A stretch of DNA of 38,541 bases from a virus, in IMG/VR virus record IMGVR_UViG_3300032282_001487, positions 1 through 38,541 of that record. The stretch is one strand, 5' to 3'. Every line of letters begins with the position of its first letter. Within the stretch, counting starts at the first letter, position 1. Positions 7,325-16,500 of this stretch are shown one piece after another. The position numbers and the translations under genes were made by a program. Under the pieces are notes generated by a model. That model saw only the letters and a program-made list of their open reading frames with translations, ran no database searches and was not told the DNA's origin.

Positions 7325-7332
7325 GTATTTAG
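7325..7332 (-). promoter_or_regulatory. CTAAATAC motif, candidate promoter
   Basis: The minus strand carries CTAAATAC, followed by ATTATAG and an AAGGAA ribosome site before the ATG at 7300 (24 nt away). It lies just after the hairpin at 7345-7369, so a new transcription unit is plausible. Confidence 0.5.
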
Positions 7333-7344
7333 TCTATTGTAACT

Positions 7345-7369
7345 AAAACTATACTTTAAGCATAGTTTT
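7345..7369 (-). terminator. Hairpin between transcription units
   Basis: A 12-bp near-perfect stem (AAAACTATGCTT with AAGTATAGTTTT on the minus strand, one G-U pair) lies 9 nt after the stop at 7379. It is flanked by A and T runs, so it could terminate in either direction. The loop as written is very tight and would open by one or two pairs. Confidence 0.5.
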
Positions 7370-7378
7370 TTGGGTAAA

Positions 7379-7798
7379 TCAGTCATCATCGTCAGGAAAG
7401 TTTTCAGCATATTCAGTTGCTAAACACATTTGATTTAGTTCCTCAAAGAAATCGTGGAACTCCATATAAACTTCATCAGTATCCATATATGTAACATCTA
7501 TCGCCATAACTCCCTGACTAACCTGCACCCATTTATTAGCACTGGGCATATCCTCTTGATAACGTGGTACAAACGCAACTACTGTTTTATCGTTTTTAAT
7601 ATCGTAATAGACCCAGATTTTAAAGAAGTGCGTTTCAACATACTTACTATCAACTGCACACTCAATAACAATAACGATCCAATCACTGCGCCAGTAACCA
7701 CTACGACTATCTTCCAAATAAATGTCAATGATACTACGAACTTTGTCTGGGAACATAGGTCCATATTTTAGTATGTCGTGTGTCGTTTTACTGTTCAC
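7379..7798 (-). CDS. Unknown 139-aa protein
   Basis: The start is a GTG at 7798 with a strong AGGAGG nine bases upstream. It overlaps the end of the previous gene by 11 nt. The product is acidic at the end (NFPDDDD) and has alternating hydrophobic strands in the middle (WIVIVIECAVDSKYVE, KIWVYYDI). It shows no membrane segment of convincing length and no recognised family. It belongs to the 8533-7379 early-type operon of three overlapping genes. Confidence 0.65.
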   Translation of the reverse strand: MNSKTTHDILKYGPMFPDKVRSIIDIYLEDSRSGYWRSDWIVIVIECAVDSKYVETHFFKIWVYYDIKNDKTVVAFVPRYQEDMPSANKWVQVSQGVMAIDVTYMDTDEVYMEFHDFFEELNQMCLATEYAENFPDDDD

Positions 7799-8219
7799 TA
7801 CACATAGCCTCCTGAATGACTTGTTCTACTGTCATACCACTTTGTCTGCGCATAGTTTCAAAGCTTCTAACCTGTTTGTTGTATAACCAACCACGTTTTA
7901 ACATTAGAAACACTGTCCAATGAGTATCATCACTTTGTCTTATCTCCCAGTCTAGTCCCATCAGTTCGCAATCTTTTACCCAATCATCTAAACTAATGCT
8001 ACGCTTAGTTCCTAATGTAATGTGAAACCAACAGACAACATCGTCCCTTGCAGTTTCTTCATACTTAGGATCAATGTCAACCATCCATCGTCTATCAGCG
8101 ACATACCGTTTATCAGTCAACCTTTTGTCCCGTAATCGTTTATTGATTAGTTTAGCACCACGCATAAACGACATAAAAATAAAGTCCTCTACAGTCATAT
8201 CACAACTATGATCCCTCAT
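7788..8219 (-). CDS. Unknown 143-aa protein
   Basis: The ATG at 8219 overlaps the stop of the preceding gene (ATGA). The N-terminal third is strongly basic (KLINKRLRDKRLTDKRYVADRR) and the rest mixed, with VVCWFHITLGTKRSISLDDW and HWTVFLMLKRGW strands. The basic patch would suit nucleic-acid binding, but I see no motif that proves it. It is the middle gene of a three-gene operon. Confidence 0.65.
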   Translation of the reverse strand: MRDHSCDMTVEDFIFMSFMRGAKLINKRLRDKRLTDKRYVADRRWMVDIDPKYEETARDDVVCWFHITLGTKRSISLDDWVKDCELMGLDWEIRQSDDTHWTVFLMLKRGWLYNKQVRSFETMRRQSGMTVEQVIQEAMCSEQ

Positions 8220-8533
8220 TGTATTGCTTCCAACAGTTGAGTTGCTGTGCCCGTAAATAATGTTTTTTTACGATTTTGTTTCATTTCTTTAAAACTAACC
8301 TGACGAAACTCATTCTCAATAAGTTTTTTATCAGATTGAAACTGTATCAGTCCCAACATCTCTAAACATAGTTCTTGTTTAGTTTTAGGTGTTTGTGTGT
8401 GAATGAAGTTGATATTAGTGAATCCGTCACGCAATAAGACCTTTAGTCGTTTGTCCAAATCGTTAGCGTATCGTACTTTTGTTTTGCCGTTTTTGTCTGT
8501 AGCGAGTCCTGCTACTGTATATGTTTTAGTCAT
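8216..8533 (-). CDS. Unknown 105-aa basic early protein
   Basis: The product is 105 aa, starting at an ATG with AAAGGAA upstream. It is Lys/Thr-rich (MTKTYTVAGLATDKNGKTKVRY), with a helical C-terminal half. It is first in the operon driven by the host-like promoter at 8563-8591, and overlaps the next gene by 4 nt. Position and promoter suggest an early host-takeover or regulatory protein. No family is recognised. Confidence 0.65.
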   Translation of the reverse strand: MTKTYTVAGLATDKNGKTKVRYANDLDKRLKVLLRDGFTNINFIHTQTPKTKQELCLEMLGLIQFQSDKKLIENEFRQVSFKEMKQNRKKTLFTGTATQLLEAIQ

Positions 8534-8562
8534 TTCTATTCCTTTTGTTAAATGATGTGTCT

Positions 8563-8591
8563 ATTATAACAGACAATCTATTTAGCATCAA
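8563..8591 (-). promoter_or_regulatory. Sigma-70-type promoter for the 8533-7379 operon
   Basis: The minus strand reads TTGATG (8591-8586), a 17-nt spacer and a perfect TATAAT (8568-8563), about 30 nt before the ATG at 8533. It is the best host-type promoter I found. The spacer contains a CTAAATAG motif (8585-8578), so the host-type and phage-type elements overlap. Confidence 0.7.
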
Positions 8592-8633
8592 GAGTTTTGT
8601 GTAAATATTTTTGTTCTATTTACCCAAAAGAAA

Positions 8634-8661
8634 GCCCCCGGAATGACTAAAAACCGGGGGC
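8634..8661 (-). terminator. Rho-independent terminator of the small RNA unit
   Basis: An 8-bp G/C stem (GCCCCCGG with CCGGGGGC, 12-nt loop) is followed on the minus strand by TTTCTTTT. It closes the RNA unit starting near 8760 and separates it from the early promoter at 8591. Confidence 0.8.
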
Positions 8662-8760
8662 AAAAGGGAACGAAAATGTAGACAGACGATAAAGGAACAA
8701 ATATCTATGGCGTAGATTTGTAGGATAACTTGAATGCAATTCAGGCCTCGTCTGCCTACA
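8634..8760 (-). ncRNA. Small structured RNA candidate with own terminator
   Basis: About 127 nt on the minus strand. A 13-bp closing stem pairs 8748-8760 with 8677-8689. Its only irregular pair is G-U if read on the minus strand but A-C on the plus strand, so the RNA is minus. Inside are a small hairpin (TGAAT-TGC-ATTCA) and a bulged one (ACAAATCTA with TAGATATTTGT). A strong terminator follows at 8661-8634, and a GTATAAATAC motif precedes it. No open reading frame of note lies in it and no tRNA cloverleaf or T-loop fits. It looks like a dedicated phage small RNA of unknown class. Confidence 0.65.
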
Positions 8761-8762
8761 TT

Positions 8763-8772
8763 GTATTTATAC
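8763..8772 (-). promoter_or_regulatory. GTATAAATAC motif, candidate promoter of the small RNA
   Basis: The minus strand carries GTATAAATAC, overlapping the TAA stop of the HNH gene. The closing stem of the RNA starts 2 nt later (8760). The core TATAAATA equals the T4 late-promoter box, although nothing else here is T4-like. Confidence 0.5.
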
Positions 8773-9222
8773 TGATTGTTTATGCTTACATTTATTTCCG
8801 TGTGCCCTACTGTATGCAGGATTACTTATTGACCGATTGCAATGAACACATATTGTGCAAGGCATTTTCTTGCCCTTCATACCACCAACGCCTGTCTTAT
8901 GCATACCAAAAGGTTTACCACGCCCTTTAGTCATCATATCGTGCGTATTATCTTTTAATGTACCCAACCATAAGTGATTAGGATTACAACAGATTGGATT
9001 ATCACAAGTATGCAACACGCACAGTTGTGCTGGTATATTACCATAGTGTTCTTCATAACTTACACGATGTGCTGTACGCATTTTTTTCTCATCACGTATC
9101 ATCCCATAACCAATATTGTTTTTGCCGCCTGTAAAGATCCAGCAATCAGTTACCTCATCTACTATAACCTTTTCCAATAATCTTTCCAGCAATGTGCCAC
9201 AATCGCCTAATCGTCTTCCCAT
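8767..9222 (-). CDS. Freestanding HNH homing-type endonuclease
   Basis: The product is 151 aa and fits the HNH_3 (PF13392) pattern. CWIFTGGKNNIGYGMI is at ~27-42 and AHRVSYEEHYGNIP at ~51-64. The nuclease core VLHTCDNPICCNPNHLWLGT is at ~69-88, with H71, N80 and H83 in catalytic or metal positions. KDNTHDMMTKGR follows at ~90-101. The last 30 residues add a C-x2-C-x12-H-x3-C zinc-finger-like tail (C125, C128, H141, C145). It would make site-specific DNA breaks that spread its own gene. It sits alone between the tail-fibre operon and the small RNA, with GGAAC and a CTAAATAG motif before its ATG. Confidence 0.88.
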   Translation of the reverse strand: MGRRLGDCGTLLERLLEKVIVDEVTDCWIFTGGKNNIGYGMIRDEKKMRTAHRVSYEEHYGNIPAQLCVLHTCDNPICCNPNHLWLGTLKDNTHDMMTKGRGKPFGMHKTGVGGMKGKKMPCTICVHCNRSISNPAYSRAHGNKCKHKQSV

Positions 9223-9247
9223 ATTCTGTTCCTATCATTTCTGTATA

Positions 9248-9255
9248 CTATTTAG
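9248..9255 (-). promoter_or_regulatory. CTAAATAG motif, candidate promoter
   Basis: The minus strand carries CTAAATAG, 25 nt before the ATG of the HNH gene at 9222, followed by an AGGAAC ribosome site. Confidence 0.4.
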
Positions 9256-9304
9256 CTTCTGCTCAATGCGCTCAAGCATTTTGTTTTGAGTATGAATTCC
9301 ATAA

Positions 9305-10585
9305 TTATAAGGCCGTAATATTATATGTAAATGCGTAGGCATTACTCGTCCAGGTTGGTGTTGTTTCAGTTAGCGTAATGTTACTTGTATTATCGCCTAG
9401 TGGTGCAAATGTAACTGATACTGTTCCTGTAGTTGTTAATGAACTATTAGCATACGTGATGTTGCCATATACTCCAGTTTCACTACCATCTGCAGGTATT
9501 TTAATAACACACATTGATTGTGTTCCTTGAACAGGTCCAGCTGTTGCTACATATCCACTGGTTGAAGGAAATGCACTTGCATAGCTTGAGCTTCCATAAC
9601 CAAGATTACCGCTTGTGGTAGATATATTTCTTTCCCAAACTTTATTTCCTGTATTATCATATTTTAAAAAGATAACATTATTGGAAGAACTGCCTATCGT
9701 AGTAAGTCCATACACATTACTACCATCACACGTTAATGAAGAAAAGCTTAAAATGTTAAGAGTATTACTTGCTTGTCTAAGTTGTTTTGTCCATTGTTGT
9801 GCCCCACTACTATCAAGCATTGTGAAAGCTGTTTCACCAGTGAAAGAAGTATCAATACTAATATATATGTTACCTCCACCATCAATAGCCATTTCGCTAC
9901 TATTGGTAACATCAGTAGTTCCTATAAACTCTCTTCTCCAAATAAAATCACCATTAGAATATAGTTTTTCTAATACAATACCATCTACGTTACCTGTAGG
10001 TTGTTGAACACCTAAAGTATAAATGTTACTTGTACTATCTACAGCAATATCAATCATTTGAGATACATTACTAAATGTTTTAGAAAATATTAATGTACCG
10101 GAACTATTATATTTTGATAAGAATGGTTTACCTACATTGCCGCCAGGAGTATCTACGTAGCCATTAATAATGATATTATCCGAACTATCAATAACTCCAC
10201 TACGAACCACATCACTATTTCCTGGACTAATATTAGGTCCTACTAAAGTTTTTTGCCAAACTATATCTAAGTTACTATCTAACTTTACAAGATAAGCATC
10301 GTTATTGCTAATATTAAATAAACCACCTACATAAACGTTACCGGTGCTATCAGGTTGAATAAAACGAACCTGTTGAGGATCTGTTTCTAATGATCTGGAT
10401 TTTGTAATATATCCAGTAAAATCAGTAGTAACTACAGGAGCTACAGCAGAACTAGTTCCACCGATATATCCATTACCATTAGTGTTCATATAGAAACTTA
10501 GTACACCTGGATCATCACCACTAGTGTAGATAGCTACATATGCAGGAGATCCAAGATAACGAAAACCATCAATTGCACTAAACAT
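9305..10585 (-). CDS. Beta-propeller-like (SBBP-style repeat) tail fibre companion
   Basis: The product is 426 aa, built of about six repeats of roughly 45-55 aa. The pattern is D...NIY..G followed by L.K....G...W.K.F, with examples such as DSTGNVYVGGLFN and DNIIINGYVDTPGG. This is typical of SBBP/beta-propeller repeats (PF06739-like). The last ~50 residues change to a Thr/Asn-rich strand region (TTTGTVSVTFAPLGDNTSN). Its ATG overlaps the stop of the giant fibre by one base (TAATG), so both are made together. A role in receptor or surface-glycan binding at the fibre is likely. I see no enzymatic motif. Confidence 0.65.
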   Translation of the reverse strand: MFSAIDGFRYLGSPAYVAIYTSGDDPGVLSFYMNTNGNGYIGGTSSAVAPVVTTDFTGYITKSRSLETDPQQVRFIQPDSTGNVYVGGLFNISNNDAYLVKLDSNLDIVWQKTLVGPNISPGNSDVVRSGVIDSSDNIIINGYVDTPGGNVGKPFLSKYNSSGTLIFSKTFSNVSQMIDIAVDSTSNIYTLGVQQPTGNVDGIVLEKLYSNGDFIWRREFIGTTDVTNSSEMAIDGGGNIYISIDTSFTGETAFTMLDSSGAQQWTKQLRQASNTLNILSFSSLTCDGSNVYGLTTIGSSSNNVIFLKYDNTGNKVWERNISTTSGNLGYGSSSYASAFPSTSGYVATAGPVQGTQSMCVIKIPADGSETGVYGNITYANSSLTTTGTVSVTFAPLGDNTSNITLTETTPTWTSNAYAFTYNITAL

Positions 10586-13500
10586 TACGCATATCCTCTA
10601 CTCAATGTCGCATAATAAGTTGAACCATCATAGAACACACTTATAATATCCGTTGCACTTGCGTTTGTGCTTAATGTTTTTAATCCACCAGCAAACTTCA
10701 TAGTGGAACTTAATATCCTGTTGCCAGTACCATCTTGTGTTAAAACGATTGTCATACTTGTGCCGGAAACTGCATTACCCAAACTATTGAGTGTAATGTT
10801 ACCATTTAATGTATAAGTGTAGATTGTTCCTGCACTACTATTTGGTGTCAATGTTCCAGATACAGTGCCACCAGATACAACGGTTTCTTGAAACTTAACA
10901 AGTTGTAAGTTAGCAATATTTGTATTACCAACTAAGTTACCACTCAAGTAGTTTGCACTTACTAAGTTACCGCCTGCAATATTACCAGATGTAATGTTAC
11001 CAGATACACTTAAACTTGATAGTGTTCCAACACTTGTAATGTTTGGCTGTGCATTTGTATAAACCGTGCCTGCTACTAACGCATTTGCTACTTGACCAGT
11101 TATATTAGCACCAGCAATGTTGCTAATGTTAGATCCATCGCCCTTTAAGTAGCTTGCTGTAAAGATGTTAGCATAAGTGTTACTTGCTGATAAGTTAATA
11201 TTACTACCAGTATTGAATGTAGTAAAGTTCATATTGCCAGTTACATTACCAACACCATCATTGCCTGTTATTACAACCTTTTGATTGAATACCTGAGAGT
11301 ATGTGTTTCCACTATCAGCATATACCAAATAACTAGTGTTAAAAACTTCATCACCACTTGCCACTGCCGATGGGCTAGCAACAGAACCTCTTGCTCTGTA
11401 CATATAGCTTGGCGGTACTTGTGTATATGCGCTATCAAAAACACTGAAAAAGAATGGACTGAATCCAGTAGTTGGATTAACACCATCCATTGTAACTTTA
11501 AATTGAGTATCATTTAAACTTACAAAACTGCTTGTAGTTTTATTACCAGTTAGATATACAATAGAACTAACTGCTCCATTACCAACAGTTAAATTAGCGT
11601 TAGCGTTAAGATTAACTGCTTGTACATATGAGTTTGCCTGTATGTATGAATTTGAAAATATTTTATCAGCTACTAGATTAGCACTAGTAGAAATATTTGC
11701 ATTACTAGTAACATTGCTTGCCTTAAGTTCAATAGCACTACCTGTATTAAATGCTCTTATCTGGTAGTTAGCAGTAACGTTACCCGCACCATCGTTACCA
11801 GTTACATAAACATACTCATTGAATGTGTCCAAATAGGTGTTGCCACTATCAGCATAAACACCATAACTTGTAGTCATTATTTGGTCATTTGTTACTACTG
11901 GTTGTGAGTTGGCTTCTGTTCCTCTTGCTCTAAAAAATCTATTACTTGGAATAGTAGCGTTAGCGTTGTTCCAAGCGCCAAAGCTTAATGGACTAAACCC
12001 TGTAAATGGATTTACGTTATCGCTGATAACTCTATATTGTCCGTCACGTATTGTTAAACCAGATGTTGTTGATTTATTACCATAAATCTCTAACTTACTT
12101 GATGTAACACTGTTACCAATCTGCATATTGCCATAGAAACGAGCAAAAGCACCTTGACCACTTAAATTATCCCATATTGAAACATTACCTAATGTTCCTA
12201 TATAAGTATTACCCACTACTGCACCATTAGCAGTAATATCTTGCGTTGCTACAACATATGTTGCATTTACGTTGCCAGTGACGCTTACATTGCCTGTACT
12301 TATATTGCCTGCATTAATATTACCTGTTGTACTAAATCCACCGTTAGCAGTAACAGTAGATGACGTAGCAAAAACAACATTGCTATTTGCATAAAAGTTA
12401 TGTGTGTAACTGTTTGTATTATCACATACAGTAAATGCTAATCCCTGTGGTATATTAGCTGTATTAGCGACATAGCTACTATCTACTACACCAGCCATTT
12501 GCGCTACTCTTGTATTAAAAGTAGTGTTAGTGTTATTAGCACCAATAAAGATAATACGACCTGTTTGGTCACCGCCCTGCAAACTTAGGTTACTATCTCT
12601 ATTACCACGATATCTGTTAAACACAATACCAGGACTAGTAGCTACATTGGGACCTGGACTTCCACCATAAACGTTCATTACAATAATACCATTAGTAACA
12701 CCTGTCGGTGCTGTACCTTGAGTCATAACTAGACGACCATATTGATCCATAGTAAATGAGTTTATTCCAGATACCGCGTTAGCATTGCCAGTGTCGCCGA
12801 ATGGATTACCAGTATCAACACGGAATGTGCCACCACCGTATATTGCGTTTGCATTAGCGTTAGTGTTACCTACAGTTGTGCGAACTACGGTATGTAACAC
12901 ATTGCTTGTTCCATTATAACTATAATGGTTTTCTCTATCAATGATATCACCAGTGCTTGCCGCTGTTGGTGTTGCACTATCGCCTCTTGCTTTTACAAAA
13001 CTTGTTGATTTCGTAAGTGCTAAGTTGCCATCACCTTGACCATTACCATAATCAGTTATAACACTCAAACTATTTGGCTGTAACAATAGATTTGCTGTAG
13101 ATCCTACAACAATACCATTAGGTTGTATTTGTGTTGTTGGCAACACAATATTACCATTGTTAATATTCAAACTAATAAGATTACCAGTACTTGTGATATT
13201 TGGTTGTGCTGATACAGTTACATTACCTGCGTAGTTGGCAAAGTTAGCAATAGCTACATTACCTATAATATTAGCACCAGTTACATTACCAGACACACTT
13301 AAACTATTACCAAATATAGCATTAGCAAAACTTACATTACCATTAGCATAAAAGTTTTGTGTTTTGTTTTCATTGTTGGTGCCGCCATTAGTATCATTGA
13401 CTAAAAACTGCCAACCAAGTGGTATGTTAGCACCATTTGCTGTATATGAACTATCAACAACAGCACGAATAACACCAACACTGTTTGTTTGTGATGCCGC

Positions 13501-16500
13501 ACCATTATGACCAAACGTTAATATTTCTGCTGTGTAGTCATTTGGTTGAACACTTAATGGGCTTGCTATTGTACCACGTGATTTACCCCAAGCTATGCGT
13601 GATGCGCCTACCGCATTTCCACCTCTACCTACGCTGTTGATACGTAATCCATTGTTTTGACTTAACATTGGATATGTGTTTATTAAAGTGCCTGCGGATT
13701 CAATACTCACTAAATTAGCATTTGCATTAACACCAAACAATATGCTACCATTTGCTGTAGGAATAGTAACGTTGCTAGTACCATTGATTAGATTGCCTGC
13801 AAAGTTTGCGTAGTTAGCTGTAATAGCACTTGTAACATTACCAGTTACATTAGCTCCCTGTATATTGCTTAAGTTATTACCACTACCAATGAAATAGTTA
13901 GCTGTTACTGCGTTGCCTAAGTTGGCATTGCCAGTTGTAATATTTCCACTTACACTTAAACTTACTAATGTACCAACACTAGTGATATTTGGTTGAGCCG
14001 CATTTGTAACATTACCCGCATATGCGGCAAAGTTAGCTATAGCCACATTACTGACATTTGCACCATTAATATTGCTTAATAATGATCCATCACCACTGAA
14101 GAAATTAGCGATAACTAAGTTACCTAAGTTGGCGTTACCTGATGTAATATTACCTGATACAGATAAGTTAGATAGTGTACCGACACTTGTAATATTTGGT
14201 TGTGCTGAGTTAGTTACATTACCTGCGTAGTTTGCAAAGTTAGATGTGATTGCACTGGTTACATTACCAGTTACATTAGCTCCCTGTATATTGCTTAAGT
14301 TATTACCACTACCAATGAAGTAGTTAGATGTTACTGCGTTGCCTAAGTTGGCATTACCTGCTTTAATATTACCTAATGTATTAAATGTAACTACATCACT
14401 TGTGACTGTTACGTTTGATCCAAAAGCGAACTCATTGCTACTATTGTCCCAACCCATAAACGCATCTATTGGCTGTGTAGTATAATAATGTAATAATGTG
14501 CCACGATCTTTACCATCATTTGTAGTTAATGGTGCACCATTTGGTCCTCCACCCAACTCAATAATAGGATCTTCAACTACTAAGTTATTAGCATTGATGT
14601 ATGTGATATTACCATCTACTGTTAAGTTACCCGCAATCAATGCATTACCGCTTACATTTAGATTGACTAAGTTACCAACTGCTGTAATGTTAGGCTGATT
14701 ACCTACAGTTACATTACCCGCATACGCCGCAAAGTTCGCATTTGCCACATTACTTACATTAGCACCGTTGATGTTTGATAGTAATGACCCGTCTCCACTA
14801 AAGAAGTTAGCAACAACAAAATTACCAAGATTAGCGTTACCTGATGTAATATTACCTGATACAGATAAGTTAGATAATGTGCCAACTGAAGTAATGTTTG
14901 GTTGAGCCGCATTTGTAACATTACCTGCGTAGTTAGCAAAGTTAGCTGTAATAGCACTTGTAACATTACCAGTTACATTACTACCTTGTATGTTAGATAG
15001 ATTGCTACCAGATCCAATAAAGTAGTTTGATGTAGTAGCGTTACCTAAGTTAGCGTTACCACTACTAATGTTGCCTGTAACATCTAAACTGATTAATGTA
15101 CCAACACTAGTGATATTTGGTTGTGCCGAATTAGTTACATTACCTGCATAGTTAGCAAAGTTAGCATTACCTACACTAGCATTACCTAAAACATCATATG
15201 TAATCTCACCAGTACTATTATCATAAAACATTACATTACCAGTAATAACGTTACGTACTGGTTTTACGACAAAACTATTTGCTGTTGTAAAATCTAAGTT
15301 AACACCAGTCGCATTCAATATAATACTGTTATTTGCTTGACTTGTATAACCTGCATTTGCACCAATCGCTATACTATTAGATCCTTGATTTAATCTGCCA
15401 GCGTATGCGCCAACAGCAACACTACTTGCCAACTGAACAGTATTACCTGCCGCAATACCAATTGCTACTGAATTGACACCTTGCTGATTACCGGCCGCAC
15501 TAAAACCAATAGCAACACTATTTGCTCCTTGAGTATTTTGTCCAGAAGCACGACCAATAGCAATAGCACTATCACCTTGACTTAAGTTGGCTGCGTTAAA
15601 ACCAATAGCGACTGTTCTTGTAGCACTGCTATTACCTGTAGCACCTGCCTGATAACCAATGTTAATGCTATTTGCGGCCGCTGTTGTTGCAGCCGCGTTT
15701 GTTCCTAAATGTATTGAGTTGTTTTCAACACGCAAATCAACTAGATTACCAACACTTGTAATATTTGGTTGACCGCCAATCGTTACGTTACCTGCATAGT
15801 TAGCATAGTTTGCATTACCACTTGTTGCAATAATGCCAGTCAATAAACTACCATTACCACTAAAATAGTTAGCAATAGCAAGATTACCAAGATTAGCATT
15901 ACCTGATGTAATGTTACCAGATACACTTAGATTTACTAATGTACCAACTGCGGTAATGTTTGATTGTGTAGCATCAACTACTTGGCCGGCAAAGTTTGCA
16001 TAGTTAGCGTTACCAGTAGTTGCAACAATACCAGTTAATAAACTACCATTACCAATGTAATAGTTGGCTGAAATATTACCTGATGCTGATACATTACCAT
16101 TGTTATCTAAAGTAACTGTTTGAAGTGTGCCTGTTGTATTGCTTTGAAATACTCCACCAGCCGGATCTAAATAGAACCAGCTTCCTACACCTATGTCATA
16201 TGGACTTACAGGAAGAGCAACACCATTGCTATATTGCATTTGTACATAGTCATAGCCTTGCATTTGCATACCTTGACTGTATACTGTAGGTGTATTTACA
16301 TTACCACTTGTGACTGTACCAGTAACACTTAATGAAGTTAATGTCCCAACGCTTGTAATATTTGGTTGTGCTGAGTTAGTTACATTACCGGCGAAGTTAG
16401 CAAAGTTACTATTGCCGCCTGTTGAAATGACACCAGTCAATAAACTACCATTACCACTAAAATAGTTAGCAAGTGCTAAATTGCCCAAGTTAGCATTACC

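Noticed and set aside
8634-8760. tRNA or tRNA-like gene
   Set aside because: The closing stem is 13 bp, no T-loop or anticodon arm of proper size can be placed, and a terminator follows. A generic small RNA is the better reading.
9615-10007. 130-aa plus-strand frame within the beta-propeller gene
   Set aside because: It is an antisense shadow; the minus-strand protein has clear repeats and coupling to the fibre gene.
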